A stretch of DNA of 20,378 bases from contig DATKGG010000013.1 of assembly GCA_035510855.1 (NCBI GenBank), positions 1-20,378 on the forward strand, read 5' to 3'. This DNA comes from Palsa-459 sp035510855. GTDB lineage: Bacteria > Actinomycetota > Acidimicrobiia > Acidimicrobiales > RAAP-2. Shown piece by piece: positions 14,859-20,378 of this stretch (its first letter is position 1; every line of letters starts with the position of its first letter). The notes under the pieces were generated by a model, which worked only from the letters and a program-made list of their open reading frames with translations, made no database searches and was not told the origin of the DNA. The translations under genes were made by a program, and so were the position numbers.

Positions 14859-15878
14859 TTGCCGCGACTCGTCGCGGCCCCCGACAAGTTCCGGGGCACG
14901 GCGACCGCCCGCGAGGCGGCAGGAGCGATCGTCCGCGCCGCGACTGCGAGGGGCTGGACGGCTGCGGCTGCGCCGATGAGCGACGGCGGCGAAGGCTTCG
15001 TCGAGGTGCTGGGCGGTGACGTGCGCACCGCCCTTGTGCACGGCCCGCTCGGCGTGCCCGTCCACGCACGGTGGTCGATGCTCGAGGACCTGACCGCGAT
15101 CATCGAGTCCGCCGAGGCTGCCGGCCGCGCGCTGCTCGGCGCCCCGGTCGGTGACGAGCCGCTCTCGGCCTCCACCTACGGCGTGGGCGAGCTCTTGGCG
15201 ACCGCTCAGCGCGCCGGGGCCGAGCGAATCGTGGTGGGCGTCGGGGGCACGGCCAGCACCGACGGCGGACGCGGCTGCGTCGAGGCGCTCGAGGATGACG
15301 GCGTCACGATCCACGTCCCGCTCGTCGCGGCCTGTGACGTCCTCGTGCGGTTCGACGAGGCGCCGTCGCGCTTCGGGCCACAAAAGGGTGTGAGCGCCGA
15401 GCAGATCCCGATGCTCGAGCGACAGCTCGCGGCGACGGCCAACTGGTACCGCGACCGCTTCGGCGTGGACGTGACGGCAGTCGACGGCGCGGGCGCAGGA
15501 GGAGGACTCGCGGGCGGGCTCATCGCCCTCGGGGCGACCGTGGTGAGCGGTGCGAGGTTCGTCGCAGCGGCGATCGACCTCTTAGGTGTCGTGCAGGACG
15601 CGGACCTCGTCGTCACCGGCGAGGGCGCGCTCGACGCGGGCACCCTCGAGGGCAAGGTCGTGCGCACGGTGCTCGACATCCGTCCCTCGGTCGCAGCCCT
15701 TGTGCTCGCTGGTCGCGTCGACGACGACGCGGGACGATCGCTCGGTGGCTCCCGCGACGGGTCGCTCCACGTCGTGGTCCTGACCGACGGGCGGCCGGGA
15801 CACACGACGACGGCGATCGAGCGCGCCGTGTCCACGTACCTCGACGATCCGACGACGCTCAACTCGACCGAGCGCTGA
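14859..15878 (+). CDS. Glycerate 2-kinase family protein (GlxK/GarK), shortened
   Basis: A 339-residue kinase that phosphorylates glycerate with ATP, linking glyoxylate/serine metabolism to glycolysis. Conserved elements: APDKFRGT (7-14), PMSDGGEGF (39-47), GVGGTASTDGG (about 127-137), FGPQKG, a glycine-rich GAGAGGGLAGGL and VVTGEGALDAGTLEGK. The start must be TTG at 14859, because the first strand (LVAAPDKF) begins four codons later and the upstream gene's stop is adjacent. The protein is about 30-40 residues shorter than typical members. A stretch after the GGTASTDGG motif is missing, and the usual DNPLxGxxGA loop is replaced by ACDVLVRFDEAPSRFGPQKG. Activity is therefore less certain than family membership. 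The last 20 bp overlap the 3' end of the convergent acetyltransferase gene. Confidence 0.88.
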   Translation: MPRLVAAPDKFRGTATAREAAGAIVRAATARGWTAAAAPMSDGGEGFVEVLGGDVRTALVHGPLGVPVHARWSMLEDLTAIIESAEAAGRALLGAPVGDEPLSASTYGVGELLATAQRAGAERIVVGVGGTASTDGGRGCVEALEDDGVTIHVPLVAACDVLVRFDEAPSRFGPQKGVSAEQIPMLERQLAATANWYRDRFGVDVTAVDGAGAGGGLAGGLIALGATVVSGARFVAAAIDLLGVVQDADLVVTGEGALDAGTLEGKVVRTVLDIRPSVAALVLAGRVDDDAGRSLGGSRDGSLHVVVLTDGRPGHTTTAIERAVSTYLDDPTTLNSTER

Positions 15879-16347
15879 GCGTCCAGTTGCGCTGTGCCTT
15901 TGCCGAGGGTGCGGGACCGGCGAGGAAGCCACGGCGCTCAAGGATCGCCTCGGACGCGGGGCTCACCGCCGCGGCGATGCCGTCGAGCACGTCCCACTCG
16001 GTGCGAACAACCACGCGAGCCGACGGAAAGCGCGCCCGCACCGCGTCAACCAGGAGGTCGACAGCCTCGCCGCCGACACCCACGCCCCGCGCGGACTCGA
16101 CGAGTCCCCAGCCCAGCTCGAGCGCACCGTCACGGACAGGACCATGTGTCCCACAGGTCCCCACGACGCTGCCCAAGCGGTCGACGATGAGGAAGCCCAT
16201 GGCGCCACGCTCCCAGGCAGCCAGCGCGTCGAGGTCCTCGGTGCGGGGGAACCCCTCGACGTGCGCTCGCGAGGGTGCCACGGCACCGCGGACCTCCATG
16301 GCGAGCACGTCGTCCAGCTCGAGGAGCGTGACGTGCCGGACGCTCAC
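15859..16347 (-). CDS. GNAT family N-acetyltransferase
   Basis: A 162-residue Gcn5-related acetyltransferase using acetyl-CoA; acceptor unknown. The acetyl-CoA-binding motif A is ELGWGLVESARGVGVGGEAV (about 77-96), with the R-G-V-G-V-G loop. SPASEAILERRGF (about 129-141) matches the common N-x-A-S-x-x-x-x-E-x-x-G-F element, consistent with RimJ/RimL-like members. The true start is GTG at 16347, overlapping the stop of the LON-domain gene as GTGA; the longer upstream frame reads through that gene and is not coding. The 3' end overlaps the glycerate kinase gene by 20 bp tail-to-tail. Confidence 0.88.
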   Translation of the reverse strand: MSVRHVTLLELDDVLAMEVRGAVAPSRAHVEGFPRTEDLDALAAWERGAMGFLIVDRLGSVVGTCGTHGPVRDGALELGWGLVESARGVGVGGEAVDLLVDAVRARFPSARVVVRTEWDVLDGIAAAVSPASEAILERRGFLAGPAPSAKAQRNWTLSARSS

Positions 16348-16979
16348 CCCTGGTCGCTGAGGCGGAGCAGGTCCTCGAGGTCCTTGCGCTTGGCGTCGCA
16401 GAGCTCGCGCAGGAGCGAGAGCCTCGAGTAGTCGTCGGGGACCTCGAGCAGGATCTGGAGGTCCGACAGCGACAGAGGGCTCATCGCACACAGCATCCAC
16501 GGCGCCGTGTCGGTCGAGTCCTCCAGTTGCAGATCGACGCACGGGCTCGCCCAGCCGTCGGCGAACTCGGACTGGAGGCGTCGCAGCGCCTTCACTGCGC
16601 GGAAGGCCGTGACGATGAGGTCACTCGTCGCGCCGCCGCCCACGACGGGCATCGGCTCGACGAGCGCCCTCGGGTAGGGGCCGTCCTCCAGCCACTCGAC
16701 GACGCGGATCCGCTCCACGCCCCGGGTGACGAGGATCCAGCGCTCCTCGTCGAGCGGTGTGGCGAGCTCGACGTACACCTTTGTCCCCACGTCCACGCGC
16801 TCGTCGCCGCCACCGACCTCGCACCCCCTCGAGATGAGGCAGATGCCGAACTCCTTGGTTCCTGCCAGCACGTCGCGGGTGAGGCACTGGTACCGGCGCT
16901 CGAAGACGTGCAGCGGCAGCGCTGTCCTCGGGAAGACCACCGCCGCGAGTGGGAACATCGCGAGCGGCTCGCAGGGCAC
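16344..16979 (-). CDS. LON substrate-binding (N-terminal) domain protein
   Basis: A 211-residue stand-alone LON N-terminal domain protein with no AAA+ or protease domain. The N-terminus EPLAMFPLAAVVFPRTALPLHVFERRYQ is the classic start of the domain, followed by EFGICLISRG, VGTKVYVE and RGVERIRVVEWLEDGPYPRA. The C-terminal half is helical. Such proteins occur widely in actinobacteria, with a poorly defined role. GTG at 16979 is preferred because TAGGCT ends 6 nt upstream, making the mRNA leaderless; ATG16958 would cut into the first conserved strand. It is the first gene of a two-gene operon with the acetyltransferase (GTGA overlap). Confidence 0.9.
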   Translation of the reverse strand: MPCEPLAMFPLAAVVFPRTALPLHVFERRYQCLTRDVLAGTKEFGICLISRGCEVGGGDERVDVGTKVYVELATPLDEERWILVTRGVERIRVVEWLEDGPYPRALVEPMPVVGGGATSDLIVTAFRAVKALRRLQSEFADGWASPCVDLQLEDSTDTAPWMLCAMSPLSLSDLQILLEVPDDYSRLSLLRELCDAKRKDLEDLLRLSDQG

Positions 16980-16985
16980 GTCCCG

Positions 16986-16991
16986 AGCCTA
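16986..16991 (-). promoter_or_regulatory. -10 box TAGGCT of the LON-domain operon (leaderless)
   Basis: TAGGCT is followed by CGGGAC and then the GTG start, a 6-nt spacing that places +1 on the start codon. Confidence 0.55.
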
Positions 16992-17032
16992 CGCAGGCGT
17001 CGCCGTTCGAGGTGCGGCCGCGCCGAGGGTCC

Positions 17033-17038
17033 TAGAGT
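17033..17038 (+). promoter_or_regulatory. -10 box TAGAGT of the TrhA gene (leaderless)
   Basis: TAGAGT is followed by GGCCAC and the GTG start at 17045, a 6-nt spacing, with no Shine-Dalgarno. It is divergent from the LON-domain promoter 41 bp away. Confidence 0.6.
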
Positions 17039-17044
17039 GGCCAC

Positions 17045-17701
17045 GTGACCACGACGGTGGCGCCGACAAAGCCGCGTCTGCGCGGGTGGCTCCACCTCGG
17101 CACGCTCCCCTTCGCGCTCATCGCAGGTCTCTGGTTGACCGCGAACGGCACCACCTACGCGAACCGCCTCGCGATCGGGCTGTTCGCGTTCACCGCGTGC
17201 CTCCTGTTCGGCACGTCGGCGGTGTACCACATCGGCACCTGGACGCCCAAGGTCCACGACACGCTCAAGCGTCTCGACCACTCGAACATCGCGCTCATCA
17301 TCGCGGGCACCTACACCCCGATCGCCGTCGCGATCCTGCCGTCGGGCCAGGCCACGGTCCTGCTGTCGATCGTCTGGGCGACCGCGTTCACCATCGTCGG
17401 CTTCCGTGTCGCGTGGCCGAGCGCGTGGCCAAGGGCACCTCGATGGGCCTTCACGGGGCTCTACATCGCGCTCGGCTGGGCCGCCGTGTTCTGGATGCCC
17501 GCGCTCTGGCACTACGGGGGCGTCGTGAACTTCTCGCTCATCGCCGCGGGCGGCCTGCTCTACACGACCGGCGCCTCCTTCTACGCGCTCAAGCGACCCG
17601 CCCTGTCGCCCAACTGGTTCGGGTACCACGAGCTCTTCCACGCGTGCACGATCGCGGCGTTCGCGTGCCACCTGCTCGTCATCGCGCGAGCGGCCGCATA
17701 A
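17045..17701 (+). CDS. trhA: PAQR/hemolysin III family membrane protein (TrhA)
   Basis: A 218-residue protein with about seven hydrophobic segments, a member of the hemolysin III / PAQR superfamily of membrane proteins with a metal-binding site resembling that of adiponectin receptors. The three histidine-bearing motifs are visible: FGTSAVYHIGTW (first Ser/His), RLDHSNIALIIAGTYTP (Asp-His), and NWFGYHELFHACTIAAFACH (the final H-x3-H region). In Bacillus and E. coli members are linked to membrane fluidity or energetics; haemolysis is not established for most. GTG at 17045 is supported by TAGAGT 6 nt upstream. It ends 9 bp before the convergent rdgB stop. Confidence 0.92.
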   Translation: MTTTVAPTKPRLRGWLHLGTLPFALIAGLWLTANGTTYANRLAIGLFAFTACLLFGTSAVYHIGTWTPKVHDTLKRLDHSNIALIIAGTYTPIAVAILPSGQATVLLSIVWATAFTIVGFRVAWPSAWPRAPRWAFTGLYIALGWAAVFWMPALWHYGGVVNFSLIAAGGLLYTTGASFYALKRPALSPNWFGYHELFHACTIAAFACHLLVIARAAA

Positions 17702-17710
17702 GCCGTCGGG

Positions 17711-18316
17711 TCAGTCCGCGTCGTCGCATGCTCGCGCCCCCGCGAGCTGGCTCGCGAGCGCGCGCAGCGCGCGGCCGCGATGGCTGAGCGCGTGCTTCTC
17801 GGCGACGTCGAGCTCGGCGAGCGTGCGGCCGCCGGCGTCGTCGGGGATGAAGACCGGGTCGTAGCCGAAGCCCCCCGTGCCGCTCGGTGTCCGAGCGATC
17901 GCCCCGTGCAGCTCGCCGATCGCGACGAGCCGGCGACCGCCGGGCTCGACGAGGACGACCGCGGTCCGGAACGTCGCGCGCCGCGGCGATCGCACGTGCT
18001 CGAGGGCATGGAGGAGCTTGGCGACGTTCTGCTCGTAGGTGACGCGCTCGCCCGCGTAGCGCGCCGCGTAGATGCCCGGCGCGCCGTCGAGCGCCTCGAC
18101 GAACAGCCCCGTGTCGTCGGCGACGGCCGCGATGCCCGTCGCGCCCGACACCGCCGTCGCCTTGAGCTCGGCGTTCTCCTCGAGGGTCGCCCCGGTCTCG
18201 GCGACGTCGGCGAGCTCCCCGGGACGCTCGAGGAGCTCCACGCCGTCGAGGGCACCCAGGATCGCGGCCATCTCGGCTGCCTTGTCGCGGTTCGCCGTCG
18301 CGAGGACGACGCGCAT
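17711..18316 (-). CDS. rdgB: Non-canonical purine NTP pyrophosphatase (RdgB/HAM1)
   Basis: A 201-residue house-cleaning enzyme that hydrolyses ITP, dITP and XTP to monophosphates. Signature elements: VLATANRDKAAEM (4-16, nucleotide-binding start), ETGATLEENAELKA (40-53), VADDTGLFVEALDGAPGIYA (65-84, catalytic Asp68), then GTGGFGYDPVFIPD and AEKHALSHRGRAL near the C-terminus. The ATG shares a base with the rph stop (TGATG), indicating coupled translation; the rph-rdgB pair is common in bacteria and present in mycobacteria. Confidence 0.96.
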   Translation of the reverse strand: MRVVLATANRDKAAEMAAILGALDGVELLERPGELADVAETGATLEENAELKATAVSGATGIAAVADDTGLFVEALDGAPGIYAARYAGERVTYEQNVAKLLHALEHVRSPRRATFRTAVVLVEPGGRRLVAIGELHGAIARTPSGTGGFGYDPVFIPDDAGGRTLAELDVAEKHALSHRGRALRALASQLAGARACDDAD

Positions 18317-19071
18317 CAGGCGGGCGGTGGCCCCGGGGGCACCGAGAGCGCCGCTCGCTGTGCTGCCAAGAGCACGTCGATGCCCGAGGTCGCGAGCGCG
18401 AGGAGCTCGTCGAGCTCGCCCCTCGAAAAGGCGAACTTCTCGGCGGTCCCCTGGACCTCGACGAACCGCCCCGCACCGGTCATCACCACGTTCATGTCGA
18501 CGTCGGCGCGGCTGTCCTCCTCGTAGGGCAGGTCGAGCATCGCGACGGTGTCGACGATCCCGACCGAGATCGCCGCGACCTGGTCGAACAGCGGGTGCTT
18601 CGAGATGCGCTTTTGGTCCACGAGGCGTGTGCACGCGTCGTGGAGCGCGACGTAGCCGCCGCAGATCGACGCGGTCCGCGTCCCCCCGTCAGCCTGGAGC
18701 ACGTCGCAGTCGACGGTGATCTGCAGCTCGGCGAGCCCGGTGAGATCCGTCACGGCGCGAAGCGAGCGCCCTACCAGCCGCTGGATCTCCTGGGTGCGGC
18801 CCGACTGCTTGCCGCGGGCCGCCTCTCGCGACGCGCGCTCGGCGGTCGAGCCCGGGAGCATCGAGTACTCCGCGGTCACCCAGCCCTTGCCGGACCCCCG
18901 GAGCCACCGTGGCACGTCGGACTCGACCGACGCGGTGCACAGCACCTTGGTGCGCCCCATCTGGACCAGCACCGAGCCCGCGGCGAAGACCGTGTAGTTG
19001 CGCTCGAAGGACCAGTCGCGCAGCTCGTCGAGCGCGCGGCCGTCGCGACGACGGGTGCGGTCCTCAGCCAT
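18316..19071 (-). CDS. rph: Ribonuclease PH
   Basis: A 251-residue phosphorolytic 3'-5' exoribonuclease that trims tRNA 3' ends. The RNase PH core is easily followed: RRDGRALDELR (8-18), GWVTAEYSMLPGST (63-76), GRTQEIQRLVGRSLRAV (91-107), and DCDVLQADGGTRTASICGGY (121-140). The short C-terminal tail after GELDELLALA is Ala/Pro-rich. The ATG at 19071 has GGAG 4 nt upstream, and a TACACT box in the gap to cysM could give it its own promoter in addition to read-through. Since tRNA-Leu here lacks an encoded CCA, precise 3' trimming before CCA addition is required. Confidence 0.97.
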   Translation of the reverse strand: MAEDRTRRRDGRALDELRDWSFERNYTVFAAGSVLVQMGRTKVLCTASVESDVPRWLRGSGKGWVTAEYSMLPGSTAERASREAARGKQSGRTQEIQRLVGRSLRAVTDLTGLAELQITVDCDVLQADGGTRTASICGGYVALHDACTRLVDQKRISKHPLFDQVAAISVGIVDTVAMLDLPYEEDSRADVDMNVVMTGAGRFVEVQGTAEKFAFSRGELDELLALATSGIDVLLAAQRAALSVPPGPPPA

Positions 19072-19087
19072 GTCGCTCCACGCGGCG

Positions 19088-19093
19088 AGTGTA
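19088..19093 (-). promoter_or_regulatory. Candidate -10 box TACACT of rph-rdgB
   Basis: TACACT on the minus strand lies inside the 30-bp gap between the cysM stop and the rph start. It would give a leader of about 10 nt containing GGAG. The hexamer matches the one at the peroxiredoxin gene. Confidence 0.4.
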
Positions 19094-19101
19094 CGTGCGG
19101 C

Positions 19102-20067
19102 TCAGAAGTAGATGGTGCGACTGGCTCGCTCGACGACGTCGTCGAGGTCCCCGCCCCAGACGTCCCCCGACAGGTACTTCCACCCGTCGTCCGCGGAGAT
19201 CACGACGATCGAGGCCTCCACGCCCTCTTCGATGCCCGCCGCGCACTTGCTCGCGCCCGCCATCGCTGCGCCCGTCGACACGCCGACGAACAGGCCGAGG
19301 TCGGCGAGCCGCCGCGTCCACTCGACCGACTCTCTCGGTCGCACGACGACGCGGCGGTCCAAGAGCGCCTCGCCGTCGGCGTCGGTGAACACGGGCGGCA
19401 CGTACCCGTCGTCGAGGCTGCGCAGGCCGTCGACAAGTTCGCCTGCGGGAGGCTCGACCGCCCAGACCTGGACCGAGGGGCGCTGCTCTTTCAGGTAGGA
19501 ACCGACGCCGACGATGGTGCCCGTCGTGCCGAGCCCCGCCACGAAGTGGGTGATCTCGGGGCAGTCCCGCAATATCTCGGGCCCGGTGGTCTCGAAGTGG
19601 ACCGCGGGGTTCGCGGGATTCGCGTACTGGTACAAAAAGACCCACTCGGGGTGGTCGATCGCGAGGCTCCGCGCACGGCGCACTGCGCCGTTGGAGCCCT
19701 CGGCACCCGGTGAGTCGATGATCTCGGCGCCGTAGACCTCGAGCAGTTGTCGGCGCTCAGGCGAGACGTTGTCGGGGAGGACCACCTTGAGCGAGTAGCC
19801 CCGGAGCCGGCACACGAGGGCGAGGGCGATCCCGGTGTTGCCGCTCGACGGCTCGAGCAGCACCTGGTCGGGCTTGCCAGGCACGAGCACGCCGTCCGCC
19901 TCGGCGGCGTCCACGAGCGCGAGCGCGACGCGGTCCTTCACGGACCCCGCGGGGTTCTTGCCCTCGAGCTTGAGCCAGATGCGAACCGACTCGGTCGGGC
20001 TGAGAGCGCTCACGTCGACCATCGGGGTGTCCCCGATCAAGTCGAGCACCGAGGCGTAGCGCGCCAT
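19102..20067 (-). CDS. cysM: CysO-dependent cysteine synthase (CysM, mycobacterial type)
   Basis: A 321-residue fold-type II PLP enzyme. The PLP lysine is Lys44 in NPAGSVKDR, and the substrate loop SSGNTG spans 74-79. The phosphate-binding GTTGT loop is at about 180-184. In Mycobacterium tuberculosis CysM uses O-phosphoserine and CysO thiocarboxylate rather than O-acetylserine and sulfide. The same signature is here: Arg216 in GLRSLDDGYVP aligns with the Arg220 region that binds O-phosphoserine, and a C-terminal tail (WKYLSGDVWGGDLDD... ending TIYF) resembles the active-site lid. The gene overlaps the cysO stop (TGATG), which supports the CysO-partner role. Confidence 0.93.
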   Translation of the reverse strand: MARYASVLDLIGDTPMVDVSALSPTESVRIWLKLEGKNPAGSVKDRVALALVDAAEADGVLVPGKPDQVLLEPSSGNTGIALALVCRLRGYSLKVVLPDNVSPERRQLLEVYGAEIIDSPGAEGSNGAVRRARSLAIDHPEWVFLYQYANPANPAVHFETTGPEILRDCPEITHFVAGLGTTGTIVGVGSYLKEQRPSVQVWAVEPPAGELVDGLRSLDDGYVPPVFTDADGEALLDRRVVVRPRESVEWTRRLADLGLFVGVSTGAAMAGASKCAAGIEEGVEASIVVISADDGWKYLSGDVWGGDLDDVVERASRTIYF

Positions 20068-20348
20068 CAGCGCGACCCTCCCGCGACGGCTGGCAGCAGC
20101 GTGATCTCGTCACCGGGGCTGACCGCGGTCGTGAGCCCACCGGTGTAGCGGACGTCGTCGTCGTTCACGTAGACGTTCAAGAAGCGGTGGAGCGTCCCGT
20201 CGGCGGTGAAGACCTGCTCACGCACGCCCGGGTGGTCGTCAGCCAGGCGACCGAGCACGTCACCGACGGTGGTCCCGTCGAGCGAGACGGTCTTCGCGCC
20301 TTCCGTCGCCCCTCGAAGGACGCCCGGGATACGAACGGTGACCGGCAC
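20067..20348 (-). CDS. cysO: Sulfur carrier protein CysO (ThiS/MoaD-like)
   Basis: A 93-residue ubiquitin-like carrier whose C-terminal glycine is converted to a thiocarboxylate that donates sulfur to CysM. Features matching mycobacterial CysO: VTVRIPGVLR at the start, LHRFLNVYVNDDDVRYTGGL in the middle, and DEITLLPAVAGG near the end. The start is GTG at 20348, preceded by GGGAGG (20360..20355) with a 6-nt spacer; the open frame to the right edge upstream of it is not family-like. Unlike mature CysO, two residues (Ser-Arg) follow the Gly-Gly, so proteolytic trimming is needed before activation. The stop overlaps the cysM start. A JAMM peptidase gene (mec) is expected just beyond the right edge by analogy with Rv1334. 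Confidence 0.94.
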   Translation of the reverse strand: MPVTVRIPGVLRGATEGAKTVSLDGTTVGDVLGRLADDHPGVREQVFTADGTLHRFLNVYVNDDDVRYTGGLTTAVSPGDEITLLPAVAGGSR

Positions 20349-20354
20349 GCCAGA

Positions 20355-20360
20355 CCTCCC
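20355..20360 (-). promoter_or_regulatory. Shine-Dalgarno that fixes the cysO start
   Basis: GGGAGG on the minus strand lies 6 nt before the GTG at 20348. This decides between that GTG and the frame extension to the window edge. Confidence 0.75.
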
Positions 20361-20378
20361 GTCTGATTCCTGACCCAA

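Noticed and set aside
1..20378. CRISPR arrays, insertion sequences, rRNA and riboswitches
   Set aside because: I looked for direct-repeat/spacer patterns, transposase motifs and conserved RNA cores and saw none; the only long repetitive stretch is protein-coding (10180-14417).

Overview
The window is a gene-dense, very GC-rich stretch of bacterial chromosome, almost certainly from an actinobacterium. Four things point there: a WS/DGAT acyltransferase, a mycobacterial-type CysO/CysM cysteine pathway beside rph-rdgB, GTG/TTG starts with start-stop overlaps, and leaderless promoters. An Acidimicrobiia-like lineage is my guess; it rests on the two Cys-rich Asp-box repeat proteins and the general gene style, and no marker in the window proves it. 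No intergenic gap exceeds about 130 bp.

Layout. 1-540: the N-terminal part of a tyrosine recombinase runs off the left edge and sits just past the 3' end of a tRNA-Gly(GCC) gene, so an integrated element probably lies to the left. 569-4820: two divergent two-gene operons are arranged in mirror image. One is dut followed by WS/DGAT (minus), the other orn followed by an acyl-CoA synthetase (plus), and in each the lipid gene is coupled to the nucleotide gene by a GTGA overlap. 4817-7191: an aldo/keto reductase and a 1-Cys peroxiredoxin (minus), then a HAD-IB phosphatase (plus). 7188-9925: clpP, wzm and wzt (minus), an O-antigen/teichoic-acid type glycan exporter placed directly behind a lone clpP. 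10016-10097: tRNA-Leu(UAG). 10180-14417: two overlapping genes for large secreted proteins built entirely of C-x5-C plus Asp-box repeats, 14 units each. 14481-15878: an FKBP isomerase and an abbreviated glycerate kinase (plus). 15859-16979: a LON-domain protein and a GNAT acetyltransferase (minus). 17045-17701: a TrhA/hemolysin III membrane protein. 17711-20348: cysO, cysM, rph and rdgB (minus), a condensed version of the Mycobacterium tuberculosis Rv1335-Rv1341 neighbourhood.

The clearest unexplained items are the twin 14-unit repeat proteins, which probably form two seven-bladed propellers per chain with a blade split between the termini; the clpP-wzm-wzt transcription unit; a CysO whose Gly-Gly is followed by Ser-Arg and so needs trimming; and a recurring TAGNNT box 6-7 nt before the start codon of six genes, implying that leaderless transcription is the default here.
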